From Corynebacterium tuberculostearicum (GTDB taxonomy: Bacteria; Actinomycetota; Actinomycetes; Mycobacteriales; Mycobacteriaceae): DNA of 64,000 nt. Under the pieces are notes generated by a model, which saw only the letters and a list, made by a program, of their open reading frames with translations, ran no database searches and was not told the DNA's origin. Shown here piece by piece: positions 8,581-18,937 of this stretch. The stretch lies in NCBI RefSeq assembly GCF_016894265.1, contig NZ_CP069791.1:1860001-1924000 (forward strand). The letters run 5' to 3'. Positions within the stretch are counted from its first letter, which is position 1. Every line of letters begins with the position of its first letter. The position numbers and the translations under genes are program-made.

Positions 8581-9443
8581 ATTCGCTACTCGTACCGCCA
8601 CCCGCACCGCCGCCTGCGTCCTCACTGCAGGTTTGGCACTTTCTACCAGCCCTGCTTGGGCGGGCGACCTGGCCCAGGTGGTCGGTGCCGATGAACACGT
8701 TGCCCCGCAGGGCGAAGAAAAGGTCATCGATACCGGTCACGTAGACGTTGGCGCCCTGCTTGATGGCACGGAGTCTGAGCTTATGGCCCGCGATGATGCC
8801 GGCGATAAGCCAGTCTGGCGTCACTTGGACGACCTCGTGTTTTCCGTGGGCGATAAGGCACAGCAAACCCTTCCCGATACGGATGACTTTGGCTTCGTTG
8901 GCGCTGAGTCCGGCGATAAGGTCTGGGTGGTTCCCCAAACCGAGCAGGTCGGGGTTCCCTGGCTGGGTTGGAATACCCAAGCGCCCTCGCTTGTCGATGC
9001 CGCCGATCGCGGAGTCACCATGGAATTCCTCGGCCACTCCGGTCCTGGCGATTTCTCCCTTTTCCTGCAAAACGGCGGCTTTGAAGCACCACAGCTGTTG
9101 TGGTCTACCGCGCAAAAGAGCGACGAAGACTTCTGGGTAGACCTCAATACCCACACCCATGCCAATTGGACGTTTACAGAGCCAGGCACCCATCAGGTAG
9201 GCATCAGAGTCAAAGGTAAGACCAAAGATGGCGCTGATTTCAGTACCGATGGCGTGCTCACCTTTGCCGTGGGCGATGATGCCGACGTCCAAGCGGCCCA
9301 AGACACTACTTGGAATCCAGACGATGCCCAGACCGCAGGCTCTTCCATCCCCACTTGGGTCTTTATCCTCGCCAGCGTGGGTGCAGTCGTACTCCTGCTG
9401 GCCCTTGGCCTAGTACTGCGCTCTTCCAAGCGGGGCGATAGCC

Positions 9444-9451
<8 letters not shown>
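8573..9451 (+). CDS. Membrane-anchored surface protein with one choice-of-anchor M domain
   Basis: A 292-residue protein. The ATG at 8573 is chosen because GGAG at 8563 is well spaced; it overlaps the upstream gene by 8 bp. An ATG at 8561 is possible. Signal peptide about 1-30 (P-A-W-A-G). One domain, about 50-235, carries D-T-G-H-V-D, F-V-G-A-E-S-G, V-P-Q-T-E-Q, W-L-G-W-N-T-Q, G-P-G-D-F and H-T-H-A-N-W-T-F-T-E-P-G. A single hydrophobic helix (about 258-282) ends in R-S-S-K-R-G-D-S-R-G, so it is probably held in the membrane rather than sorted to the wall. Role inferred: metal handling next to the transporter. Confidence 0.87.
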
Positions 9452-10168
<717 letters not shown>

Positions 10169-10172
<4 letters not shown>

Positions 10173-11080
10173 TAGAAATTTCCTTCCTCGATTTCCTCCG
10201 CGACCTTGCTAACCCCCACCTCGACTTTCTCGCCCGCGCGGTAGGTATTTCTGTGCTTGCGGCCATCGTCTGCGGCGTCGTCGGCTGCTACGTGGTGCTG
10301 CGCGGCATGGCCTTTATCGGCGACGCCGTCTCCCACGCGGTCTTTCCTGGCCTAGCCATTGCTTTCGCTTTGCAAGCCTCCGTGCTCGTCGGTGGCGCGG
10401 TGGCCGGTGCGGTTGTGGCGTTGCTCATCGCCGCCTTTTCGCAGCGCCGCCACGTACGGGCAGATTCCATCATCGGCATCTTCTTCGCCGCGGCCTTTGC
10501 CTTAGGCATGGTGATCATCTCGCGCACCGATGGCTATAGTGCTTCGCTGACCAGCTTTCTCTTCGGCTCGCTCACCGGCGTATCCCGCAGCGATATCATC
10601 GTCGCGGCCAGCGTGTGCACACTGGTTATCGCCGTCGTCGTAGCTTTTGGCCCCCAGCTCAACGCCACCTGCCTGGACCGGGAAACCGCCCGCGCCATGG
10701 GGCTTCCCGTTGTTGTGCTCGACATCATGTTGTACCTGTGCGTCACAGCCGCCGTGGTCATCTCTGTGAGCACCATTGGCAATATCTTGGTCCTCGCACT
10801 CCTCATCACCCCGGCCGCGACGGCACGCCTGCTTACCACGCATCTTGCGACCATGATGTGGCTTTCCGCCCTCATCGGCGCGCTGTCCAGCTTCCTCGGC
10901 ATCTACCTGGCATGGGCCATTGATCTTCCAGCCGGCGCCACCATCGTGCTCACGCTCACCGTCATTTTCTTAAGCGTTTGGGCCATCCATCCACTCCTCG
11001 GCGCCCGCAAGCACGTCGGTGCCTCGCTTTCCGACGCCCCACGTCCCGACACCCCACGAAAGGAATCCGTTACCTCATGA
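10169..11080 (+). CDS. ABC transporter permease (ABC-3 family) of the anchored-repeat metal transporter
   Basis: A 303-residue integral membrane protein of the ZnuB/TroC (ABC-3) family with about eight or nine hydrophobic helices. The ATG at 10169 overlaps the ATPase stop as ATGA, so the subunits are coupled. Recognisable stretches include V-L-R-G-M-A-F-I-G-D-A-V-S-H-A-V-F-P-G, typical of the family, and G-N-I-L-V-L-A-L-L-I-T-P-A-A-T-A near the C-terminal half. It forms the transmembrane channel for the metal delivered by the 7072-8580 lipoprotein. Confidence 0.95.
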
Positions 11081-12525
11081 AACCAGTCTGCCGCACCACG
11101 GTGGCCCTAGGCGCTGCCAGTCTCATCGGCCTCGGCTCACTTTCAGGGACGGGCGTAGCTGCCATAGCCCCCGCCTCCGCCCACGCAGAAGAGTCCGCCG
11201 CGGCCTGCTCCGCCAGCGACTTCGATCTCATTACCAAGGGCCACCAAGACATGGCGCTTAGCGGCGATTCCGGCGACCTCAGCTTCACCGTCAAAGACGA
11301 TGACAAGGGAATCAAGCATGACTCTGAGACCTTTGCTATCGAGGTATCCGATGGGTTGAAACAGCCACTATCTGGGCTCGGAGATAGTTCCCTTCCTGAA
11401 GAAGGCTGGGTGCTGCCTCAAACCCAAGACCCCACCGCTCCCTGGCTGGGCTTTAACACCCAGGAGCTATCCCAAGACCTACTCGCTGCTGATGACACCG
11501 CAACCTTAAGCATGGCGATCGCACAGGGCCCGGAAGATGGGCGCATTGTGGCCTACCAGGCGGAGCTAGGCGAACCCACGGTGCTCATGGACACTGAAGA
11601 TGGATCCGCCTGGGATTACCCAGGCAATTCGCATTCCCACCCGGCATTTGCGTTTACCAAGCCCGGAACCTACGCGGTGAGCTTTACCTTTGAGCTTCCC
11701 GACGGCTCCCGCCACCACCTCCATGCCGGCTTCCTCGTAGGAAAGCAGGCTGAGGCGAAGGACCTGTGCGACGTGGACTATTCCGAAGCGGATGCGGCCA
11801 CTGGTTCTGGCAACGGCGCGGATAGCCGCCCCAAGCAACTGGAAAAGGACATCAAAGATGTAGACAAATCCATCGCCGGGTTGGACAAGGAACTGGAGAA
11901 GACCCTGCAGGAAGGCCAAAAATTCCTTGACGGCGGCGCACCTGACGATACCGAAAAGGACAAGCACTCAACGCACAAAAAGCCGGCGAATACTGAAAAG
12001 TCTGGAGCGCCACAAAAATCCCACGCTCCGACATCAACCCGATCCACTGCCCCTGCGCAAAAATCCAGTTCTGGTTCACAAACTACGACCCACCACTCGG
12101 CTAGCCGTGTCAACGAATCTGCCTCCACCGCAAAATCAGGCAAGAGCACGTCATCTGGCTCGCACTCCTCCGCTTCCACCAGCGGTTCTTCCCGCTCGAC
12201 TGCCAAGAAGTCCGCCAGTAAGAAGGACACAAAATCCTCCTCCCGTACGAAAGCAAAGTCCGCCGACGCCCGCAGTGCACAGCATGTTCCAAATGCAACC
12301 GACAAAGAGAACAAGGACAGCAAGAATGTGCTGACCGATGCCGCTGCCTATACCTCTACCCTCGCAAAAAGCAGCTTCTGGGCGGGGACCCTGGCCGGAC
12401 TGGGCGCATTCGCCTTAGCGCTCGGCATCGGGTTGTTGGTCTATGTCCAGTTCTTCCGCAAAAAGAAGACACCACACCAGCACCAGGCCAGTGATGCCAC
12501 GGCGAACATACCGGGCGTCGATTAG
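11077..12525 (+). CDS. Surface protein with choice-of-anchor M domain and long basic Ser/Thr/Lys linker
   Basis: A 482-residue protein, last in the operon. The ATG at 11077 overlaps the permease stop (ATGA) and follows GAAAGGAA at 11057-11064. Signal peptide about 1-33. One diverged domain, about 40-232: T-K-G-H-Q-D, L-P-Q-T-Q-D, W-L-G-F-N-T-Q and H-S-H-P-A-F-A-F-T-K-P-G, where Phe replaces the usual Trp. A short coiled-coil-like segment (about 250-290) and a repetitive Ser/Thr/Lys/Gln-rich, strongly basic linker of about 130 residues follow. One membrane helix (about 433-457) ends with F-F-R-K-K-K. No sortase motif. The linker probably spans the cell wall. Confidence 0.85.
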   Translation: MKPVCRTTVALGAASLIGLGSLSGTGVAAIAPASAHAEESAAACSASDFDLITKGHQDMALSGDSGDLSFTVKDDDKGIKHDSETFAIEVSDGLKQPLSGLGDSSLPEEGWVLPQTQDPTAPWLGFNTQELSQDLLAADDTATLSMAIAQGPEDGRIVAYQAELGEPTVLMDTEDGSAWDYPGNSHSHPAFAFTKPGTYAVSFTFELPDGSRHHLHAGFLVGKQAEAKDLCDVDYSEADAATGSGNGADSRPKQLEKDIKDVDKSIAGLDKELEKTLQEGQKFLDGGAPDDTEKDKHSTHKKPANTEKSGAPQKSHAPTSTRSTAPAQKSSSGSQTTTHHSASRVNESASTAKSGKSTSSGSHSSASTSGSSRSTAKKSASKKDTKSSSRTKAKSADARSAQHVPNATDKENKDSKNVLTDAAAYTSTLAKSSFWAGTLAGLGAFALALGIGLLVYVQFFRKKKTPHQHQASDATANIPGVD

Positions 12526-12550
12526 CGCAGGCCCGGCTTAAGAAAGCACA

Positions 12551-12579
12551 AAACCCAGAGGATCTCTCCTCTGGGCTTT
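12551..12579. terminator. Bidirectional terminator between surface operon and esterase
   Basis: Stem CCCAGAGGA (12554-12562) with TCCTCTGGG (12567-12575). It is followed by CTTTA on the plus strand and GTTTTG on the minus strand. It sits between two converging genes and can end both transcripts. Confidence 0.8.
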
Positions 12580-12603
12580 AGCGGTGGCTAAGAGCTCATG
12601 CTT

Positions 12604-13779
12604 CTATACCCGAGTCTTGGACGACAGGAAGTCCCAGACCACGTTCGGCGTATCTGGCTGCCAGAACCAGGTGTGGTCTTGCGGAACCTTAACCAATTGC
12701 ACATCCTTTTGGCAGCCGTTAAAGCTCAAGCGTTCCGAGCCGCCTGCTTCCGGAGTGGACTGGAAGGTCATATCGCAGCGATTTCGCTTCAGATAGCCGC
12801 CGAGCACCGTACGAACAGGGAGGTATCCAGCCTCGTGCCGGTCACCGCCCTCATAGGTCATCATCTCGTCGTTAACGCCGTGCATGATGAGGGTATTCAT
12901 CGGCGCATCGGCACAGTTGACCTCAACCGGGTTGTAGAAGGCACCCGAAACCATAGCTACAGCAGCAAAGGTGTCCTGTGCGTGGCAGCCAAGCACCGAG
13001 GTAAAGCCGCCTCCATTAGACATACCCATGGCGTATACGCGGTTTCGATCAACGTGGTAGTCCTTGTCTACCGAATCAAGAATGCGCTTGATAAAGCGGA
13101 TATCCTCCCCATCGCGCGTCTTAGCATAAGGCGCAGCCTCCCAGGCGCGCTCGAATCCCTCTGGATAGACGATGATGGCCTCGTTATTGGCCTCAGTGGT
13201 CTGCATGCGTGCATAGCTGGAGTAGTTCTCCGGGGAATCTCCCCACCCACCGAAGCCGAAGAGAACGGGCGCCGCCTTTTCCGGCGAATAGTGGTTAGGA
13301 ATACGCAACAAGTACCTACGGGTCTTACCCTCGTGCTCCATTTCTAGGGACTGCATGGAACCCGGCGCAAACGGCGGGTTCGGATTGATGCTGGTATCTA
13401 CCATTGCCGGCCGCGGCGCTGGCTCGGGAAGAGACGATCCCTCAGGACCAGGCGCTGCATTGTCATCGCTGCTGCCGCCTTCTACTGGTGCCGGGGTGGA
13501 TTCCTTAACACCTTCTGGAACTAGGTGGGACCCATCAGGCTGCGGGGTAACCGGCTTTGCATTTTCGGGAGCAGGTGCTGGAGCTGGCGCTGGCTGTGGT
13601 GCATTTTCAGGGCCAGGGGCGGGTGCGGGAGGTGGCCCTTCTTGAGCATGGGCAGGAGCGGCGCACACAAGCGCAGCGCTAGCCAGCGCAGCAGCGAGGA
13701 TCAGGTATAGAGAACGATAAAGAAACTTAGTAACATTAGCCACAAGGTTAGAATTAACCACATCCTTCACTTGATTCAC
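12604..13779 (-). CDS. Secreted PHB-depolymerase-like esterase (LpqC-type)
   Basis: A 391-residue exported alpha/beta hydrolase. Signal peptide to about residue 45 (A-P-A-H-A-Q), a Pro/Ala-rich linker (about 47-130), then the hydrolase domain. The nucleophile elbow is G-M-S-N-G-G-G, the acid is in M-H-G-V-N-D, and a late histidine is in Q-D-H-T-W-F-W. Polyhydroxybutyrate depolymerase/feruloyl-esterase-like proteins act on ester polymers or lipids outside the cell; the true substrate here is unknown. The GTG at 13779 has no clear ribosome-binding site and an internal GTG or TTG before the signal peptide is possible. The gene converges with the surface operon and is divergent from the isochorismate synthase gene. 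Confidence 0.85.
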   Translation of the reverse strand: MNQVKDVVNSNLVANVTKFLYRSLYLILAAALASAALVCAAPAHAQEGPPPAPAPGPENAPQPAPAPAPAPENAKPVTPQPDGSHLVPEGVKESTPAPVEGGSSDDNAAPGPEGSSLPEPAPRPAMVDTSINPNPPFAPGSMQSLEMEHEGKTRRYLLRIPNHYSPEKAAPVLFGFGGWGDSPENYSSYARMQTTEANNEAIIVYPEGFERAWEAAPYAKTRDGEDIRFIKRILDSVDKDYHVDRNRVYAMGMSNGGGFTSVLGCHAQDTFAAVAMVSGAFYNPVEVNCADAPMNTLIMHGVNDEMMTYEGGDRHEAGYLPVRTVLGGYLKRNRCDMTFQSTPEAGGSERLSFNGCQKDVQLVKVPQDHTWFWQPDTPNVVWDFLSSKTRV

Positions 13780-13843
13780 TGTTTACACGCCCAGTGCACA
13801 CTCAATTCTGTAAGAAAAGCCCAAGGCACTAAGCTAGATCCCC

Positions 13844-14947
13844 ATGCACGAAGACAGACCAAGCACCGCCCCCGATTTTTTGCTTTCGCGAGCAACGGGG
13901 TCTGTCCGTACCCAAGGTGCGCGCCACACTTTTAATGACACCGACGCAGCGATTTCTGCCCTGCGCAGCAAAGATGTTGACATGGTCGTCGGTGCGATTC
14001 CGTTCGACTCTGACACACCCGCCGCGCTAACGGTGCCGGAGGCCATCATCCGCGAAGAGGGCCCCTTGGAGCCGCACGCCTACTACCGCAATAAAAGCCT
14101 AAACTCGCGAGTGGTCGGATTCGATCCAGAACCCGAAGAGCACCTACGCCGCGTAGAGGCAGCCATCGGCACGATCGAGACCTCCAAACTGGACAAGGTG
14201 GTTTTGGCCCGCGCCGTAGATATCGAATTCCCTGAGGCTATTGATCCGCGCCTGGTCGCGGCACGCCTTATCGAACTTTCCGCCAACCGCGATGGCTTCA
14301 TTGCCGATCTCTCCCCTGCTGGGCGGCCGGGCGCGATGCTAGTTGGTTCTTCTCCAGAGGTTTTGGTCAAGCGTCAGGGCTCGACGGTGTCTACTTTCCC
14401 CTTGGCCGGATCGTCACCGCGCCGCGCCACAGCGGCTGAGGATCACATCGCAGGCCAAGATCTCTTGCATTCTGCCAAGGATCTCCACGAGCATTCCTTT
14501 GTAGTGGAACACCTGCGCCGGGTCCTGAGCCCGCTGTGCGAAAGGCTAGACATTCCGGATACCCCGCAACTTATTAGCACCAATGAGATGTGGCACCTTG
14601 GCACGCCAATTTCCGGAACGCTCAAGGATAAAGACTTGACCGCTCTTGAACTTGCCTTGGCAGCACACCCCACCCCGGCTATCTGTGGCACCCCTGCAGA
14701 GGCCGCCCAAGCTCTCATTGAGACGGCAGAAACGGACCGTGGATTCTATGCCGGAGCGGTCGGCTGGTGCGATAGCTCCGGCGACGGCGAGTACATGGTA
14801 GCTATCCGCTGCGCAGAAGTAGCCGGCGATGGGCTATCGGCGCGTGCTTGGGCCGGCGGTGGCATCGTAGGCGATTCCGACGCCCAGGCCGAACTGGAAG
14901 AAACCACGGCCAAGCTGCGCACCATATTGAAGGCGCTCAGCCTCTAG
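13844..14947 (+). CDS. Isochorismate synthase
   Basis: A 367-residue chorismate-binding enzyme converting chorismate to isochorismate, the first committed step of menaquinone (MenF) or catechol siderophore (EntC/DhbC) synthesis. Seen: K-V-V-L-A-R, P-E-V-L-V-K, P-L-A-G-S-S-P-R-R, the E-M-W-H-L-G-T-P-I-S-G metal/substrate segment, H-P-T-P-A-I-C-G-T-P and A-G-A-V-G-W. The C-terminal chorismate-binding domain is complete. The start is probably leaderless: TAAGCT at 13830-13835, then ATG at 13844, and no ribosome-binding site. No siderophore genes are nearby, so a menaquinone role is favoured but not shown; I leave the symbol (menF or entC) open. Confidence 0.9.
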   Translation: MHEDRPSTAPDFLLSRATGSVRTQGARHTFNDTDAAISALRSKDVDMVVGAIPFDSDTPAALTVPEAIIREEGPLEPHAYYRNKSLNSRVVGFDPEPEEHLRRVEAAIGTIETSKLDKVVLARAVDIEFPEAIDPRLVAARLIELSANRDGFIADLSPAGRPGAMLVGSSPEVLVKRQGSTVSTFPLAGSSPRRATAAEDHIAGQDLLHSAKDLHEHSFVVEHLRRVLSPLCERLDIPDTPQLISTNEMWHLGTPISGTLKDKDLTALELALAAHPTPAICGTPAEAAQALIETAETDRGFYAGAVGWCDSSGDGEYMVAIRCAEVAGDGLSARAWAGGGIVGDSDAQAELEETTAKLRTILKALSL

Positions 14948-15163
14948 GCTGCACGCTTGGCGACGAGCACGACGTCGCTGCGGTGGTGCGCACACGCGCC
15001 TTCCCCACATCCAATGCCGAGGGCGGTGCCGGGGTTAAGTCCCGCGGCGTAATCGACAAGGGTCTCATTGGGGTTGCCCGATCACACCCGCCCAGAACTC
15101 TGGTAGTGTTCCCCCATTTCTTCGGAGGTGGGTACGCAGGCGCGGTGCTCCTAGTGGCTTGGG

Positions 15164-15973
15164 TTATGCACGGTGGACGGAGTTGCGCAGGGTGCCGAGG
15201 CCTGGGATCTCGATTTCGATGGTGTCGCCCGGGACCATAGGAGCGGTGCCAGCCGGGGAGCCTGTGGTAATGACATCACCAGGCAGCAAGGTATAGGCAG
15301 CGGAGATCTCCTCCAAAATGCCGCCCATCTTCACGATCATCTGGTTCGTATTGGAATCCTGCTTTTGCTCGCGAGAACCCTCGTGCGTCAGATACGCATT
15401 AATCTTCTGATCGTCCAGATTCAAGCTATCCAGATCGGTTTCGATCCACGGGCCGAGCGGGCAGAAAGTATCAATACCCTTGGCCCGAGCCCATTGACCA
15501 TCCTTAAACTGCAGGTCGCGGGAAGAAACGTCGTTGCAGATGGTGTAGCCGAGCACATGGTCTTTCCAGTTCTCGGCCTTGATATTCTTCGACGGCTTGG
15601 AAATGACCACGGCTAGCTCGCCCTCAAACTCGACGTTGGTGGCGTAGTCCGGAATCTTGATTGCAGCATCCGGGCCAATGACCGCGGTAGATGGCTTAAT
15701 GAAGATGGTGGGAGGAAGACTATCGGCAGACTTTTTGAAAACCTCGGCAACGTGGTCCGCATAGTTGCGGCCAAGTGCTACCACCTTGGTGGGAAGGGTC
15801 GGCGCCAAGAGGCGAACCTCGTTAAGTTTCCACTCGCGGCCGGTTGGCTCCGGCGGAGTAAAGGGCGTGCCGGCAATTTCCTTTGCTACTAGCTCTTCCA
15901 TTGGGGCGTCTTTTGGCCCATCGATAATGGCGAAACAGATTCCTTCGGGGTGTGCAATTCGTCCTAAACGCAT
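15164..15973 (-). CDS. odx: Fumarylacetoacetate hydrolase family protein, probable oxaloacetate decarboxylase
   Basis: A 269-residue FAH-family protein. The C. glutamicum gene in the same place between gltX and leuB (cg1458, odx) encodes a soluble, divalent-metal-dependent oxaloacetate decarboxylase, and this is the probable ortholog. Seen: a short N-terminal domain (M-R-L-G-R-I-A), L-G-R-N-Y-A-D-H, the metal ligands E-F-E-G-E-L and C-N-D-V-S-S-R-D-L-Q, and the ending G-D-T-I-E-I-E-I-P-G-L-G. The frame runs to a TTG at 15991 with a good upstream GAAGGAAG, but the ATG at 15973 matches the family. The symbol rests on synteny and family, not on a specificity residue. Confidence 0.8.
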   Translation of the reverse strand: MRLGRIAHPEGICFAIIDGPKDAPMEELVAKEIAGTPFTPPEPTGREWKLNEVRLLAPTLPTKVVALGRNYADHVAEVFKKSADSLPPTIFIKPSTAVIGPDAAIKIPDYATNVEFEGELAVVISKPSKNIKAENWKDHVLGYTICNDVSSRDLQFKDGQWARAKGIDTFCPLGPWIETDLDSLNLDDQKINAYLTHEGSREQKQDSNTNQMIVKMGGILEEISAAYTLLPGDVITTGSPAGTAPMVPGDTIEIEIPGLGTLRNSVHRA

Positions 15974-16150
15974 AGCGGCAATCCTACTCAATCGCTTCCT
16001 TCACATGTGTGCAAAGGGTACGGTGTTAATTAGTTAATTTGAGTAAATTTCCTTTGCCCATTACTCACCGTTACTAACCCCGGTGCGGAATACGGCAGGA
16101 AACGCTGGACACTTGGGGCGTCGGCAAGCGCCCAGCGCAAGAAGCCCGTT

Positions 16151-17170
16151 CTATTCGACGAGAAGCTGGACGATTCGGTCACCGACTTCGACGGTCTTTA
16201 CCGGCCCATCGCCGCGGTGCGCAACATCTTGTGCCACAGCATCCTCAATCCGCTGCGCATTAGACTCATCGCCCAGGTGACGAAGAAGCATGGCGGCGGA
16301 CAAGATTGCCGCCGTTGGGTCTGCAATCCCCTTACCCGCAATATCTGGCGCAGAACCATGCACCGGCTCGAACATGGAAGGATTCGCGCCTGAGGCATCG
16401 ATGTTTCCGGATGCAGCAAGGCCAATACCGCCAGTTACCGCGCCCGCCAAATCGGTGAGAATGTCTCCAAAAAGATTATCGGTGACAATGACGTCATAGC
16501 GCGCCGGATCGGTCACCATATAAATGGTTGCAGCATCAATATGCTGGTAATCCACCCGAACCTCTGGAAACTCGGCGGCGACTTCATCAACGGTGCGCTG
16601 CCACAACCCACCAGCATTGACCAAGACATTTGTCTTGTGCACCAAGGTCAGATGCTTACTGCGCTGCGCTGCCCGCGCAAACGCATCGCGCACTACACGC
16701 TCCACGCCGAAACGAGTATTTTGCGATACCTCGCTGGCCACCTCGTGCTCAGTACCCTCACGCAAGGTACCGCCGTTTCCACAGTACAAACCCTCGGTAC
16801 CTTCGCGCACCACAACGAAATCAATATCGCCCGGTTCAGCGAGCGGAGAGGAAGCGGTGGGATAGAGCTTAGAGGGACGCAGGTTCACGTGATGATCCAG
16901 CGCAAACCGCATCTTAAGCAACAGCCCCCGCTCCAGCACGCCCGGCGGCACCTCACCTGGGGCGCCGATCGCCCCCAACAGGATCGCATCGTGTTCGCGC
17001 AGGCTCTTCAAGTCTGCATCCGTGAGAAGTTCTCCGTTACGCAGATAACGTCGCACGCCCAGGTCATACTCAGTGGTTTCAATATCGGAGCGAACGGCGC
17101 GCAGCACCTTGAGCGCCTCGGCCGTCACTTCTGGTCCAATTCCGTCGCCGCCAATCACCGCAAGTTTCAT
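16151..17170 (-). CDS. leuB: 3-isopropylmalate dehydrogenase
   Basis: A 339-residue NAD-dependent decarboxylating dehydrogenase acting in leucine synthesis, converting 3-isopropylmalate to 2-ketoisocaproate. Seen: N-terminal [24 protein letters not shown], the catalytic Lys in V-H-K-T-N-V-L, the metal-binding [12 protein letters not shown], and G-S-A-P-D-I-A-G. The ATG at 17170 follows AAAGGAAT. The short, high-Gly actinobacterial form is as expected. It lies downstream of serA on the same strand, separated by a probable terminator. Confidence 0.96.
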   Translation of the reverse strand: MKLAVIGGDGIGPEVTAEALKVLRAVRSDIETTEYDLGVRRYLRNGELLTDADLKSLREHDAILLGAIGAPGEVPPGVLERGLLLKMRFALDHHVNLRPSKLYPTASSPLAEPGDIDFVVVREGTEGLYCGNGGTLREGTEHEVASEVSQNTRFGVERVVRDAFARAAQRSKHLTLVHKTNVLVNAGGLWQRTVDEVAAEFPEVRVDYQHIDAATIYMVTDPARYDVIVTDNLFGDILTDLAGAVTGGIGLAASGNIDASGANPSMFEPVHGSAPDIAGKGIADPTAAILSAAMLLRHLGDESNAQRIEDAVAQDVAHRGDGPVKTVEVGDRIVQLLVE

Positions 17171-17213
17171 TATGTAGGATTCCTTTCTCACAGAGTGGAT
17201 ATCAAGTTACCTT

Positions 17214-17261
17214 AGCAAAAGAAACCCGCACGGCGCAGGAAATTACCTAGCACCACGCGGG
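17214..17261 (-). terminator. Probable serA terminator
   Basis: On the minus strand, CCCGC-GTGG-TGC pairs with GCG-CC-GT-GCGGG around a 13-nt loop and is followed by TTTCTTTTGC. It lies between the serA stop and the leuB ribosome-binding site. The stem has bulges. Confidence 0.55.
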
Positions 17262-17287
17262 GTGAGATTCTGTTGCAGTCCGCAGCC

Positions 17288-18874
17288 TTATGCATCCATG
17301 TTCAGCTGTTCGCATTCAGCACCCAAGGCCGCATTAATTTCGGCGATGAGCTCCTCTGGCACCTCGGCCTCCACGCGCAGAATCAGCACCGCATCAGATT
17401 CCTGTTTACCGTGCGTAAGAGCGGCCGCCACGATGTTGATTCCCGCAGCTCCCAGCTTGGTACCCACCGTTCCCAATGCGCCTGGGGCGTCCGCGTAACG
17501 GAAGAAAAGATTGCGGCCGGTAGCACGCATATCTACGCCACGACCGTTGATGCGAATGAACTTTTCGGTTCCATCGATGCCGATGAGTGCGCCAGTGAGC
17601 GAGGAAGTCTCGCCATCAGCACCAATAACCTTCACCTGCAGGGACGAGCGGTGCCCCTTGGACTCCGCATTAGTAGATACCTCCACCTCTACCCCACGAC
17701 TATTCGCGATCTGCATTGCATTGACAAAGGTCACCGGTTCCGAAGTCACAGCGCTAAACAGTCCCCGGACGGCAGAAAGTCCTAGCACTTCCACGTCTTC
17801 GGTAGACAACTCGCCACAGGCCTCCACCTCGACGGCAACGGGGGCTTGTCCCAAAAGGCGGCCAGCAGTAAGTCCTAGCTTGCGGGCGAGGTCCAACCAA
17901 CCAGCAACCTCTTCTCTCACTGGCCCGCCGGAGACGTTGACCGCATCCGGGACGAACTCTCCGTCGATCGCCTTCAAGACAGACTCCGCGACATCGGTTC
18001 CCGCACGGTCCTGGGCCTCTACAGTGGAGGCGCCTAGGTGCGGGGACACGGTGACTTGCGGCAGCTTAAAGAGCGGAGAATCAGTGCACGGTTCCGTGGC
18101 ATAAACGTCAAAGCCCGCACCTCGATGATGTCCCGACTCGATAGACTCAGCCAGAGCCGCTTCATCTACCAAACCGCCTCGCGCTGCGTTAATGAGAATC
18201 TGTCCTGGCTTCGCCTTGGCCAAAAGTTCCTTATCAAACATTCCGGTTGTCTCCGGAGTCTTTGGCAGGTGAATGGTCACGAAATCCGAACGCGACATCA
18301 GCTCTTCTAGCTCAACTAATTCCACGCCCAACGCTGCCGCGCGAGCCGGGTTGGCGTACGGATCGTGCGCGATAATAGTCGTTTCAAAAGACTTCAGACG
18401 CTGGGCAAAAAGCTGGCCGATGTGACCAAAGCCAACAATGCCGATGGTCTTTCCGTAGACCTCTACGCCCTTGAAAGAAGAGCGCTTCCACTCCCCTTCG
18501 CGCAGGGACTGGTCGGCCGCTGGTATCTGACGCGCCGTCGCTAAGAGCAGTGCAATTGCCTGTTCACACGCAGAGTGGATATTGGATGTTGGCGCATTGA
18601 CCACCATGACACCCTTGTCTGTGGCCGCCGGAATATCGACATTATCCAGTCCCACCCCGGCACGGCCCACAATCTTGAGCTTTGTGGCCGCCTCCAATAC
18701 CTCTGCGTCAACGGTTGTGGCAGAGCGCACCAGCAAAGCCTCTGCCTCCGGAACCGCGGCGAGGAGCTCGGCACGATTCGGCCCATCCACCCAACGGACC
18801 TCAACAGAATCCCCCAAGGCCGTAACCGTGGACTGGGCTAATTTATCGGCAATAAGGACTACCGGCTTCGACAT
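17288..18874 (-). CDS. serA: D-3-phosphoglycerate dehydrogenase
   Basis: A 528-residue enzyme that catalyses the first step of serine synthesis, oxidising 3-phosphoglycerate with NAD. Substrate-binding part from A-G-V-G-L-D-N-V-D-I, nucleotide-binding G-F-G-H-I-G-Q (about 152-158), catalytic Arg in A-A-R-G-G-L-V-D-E and His in S-P-H-L-G-A-S-T. The long actinobacterial form adds an intervening (ASB) domain (about 320-450) and a C-terminal ACT domain (about 455-528), which in this family mediates serine feedback inhibition. The ATG at 18874 follows GAAGGAAGAT. Confidence 0.97.
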   Translation of the reverse strand: MSKPVVLIADKLAQSTVTALGDSVEVRWVDGPNRAELLAAVPEAEALLVRSATTVDAEVLEAATKLKIVGRAGVGLDNVDIPAATDKGVMVVNAPTSNIHSACEQAIALLLATARQIPAADQSLREGEWKRSSFKGVEVYGKTIGIVGFGHIGQLFAQRLKSFETTIIAHDPYANPARAAALGVELVELEELMSRSDFVTIHLPKTPETTGMFDKELLAKAKPGQILINAARGGLVDEAALAESIESGHHRGAGFDVYATEPCTDSPLFKLPQVTVSPHLGASTVEAQDRAGTDVAESVLKAIDGEFVPDAVNVSGGPVREEVAGWLDLARKLGLTAGRLLGQAPVAVEVEACGELSTEDVEVLGLSAVRGLFSAVTSEPVTFVNAMQIANSRGVEVEVSTNAESKGHRSSLQVKVIGADGETSSLTGALIGIDGTEKFIRINGRGVDMRATGRNLFFRYADAPGALGTVGTKLGAAGINIVAAALTHGKQESDAVLILRVEAEVPEELIAEINAALGAECEQLNMDA

Positions 18875-18937
18875 ATCTTCCTTCGCTTAAGTGAAATGCG
18901 GTGCACGCGGGTTGCCCGCGTGTCAAGGAAGTGTAGT

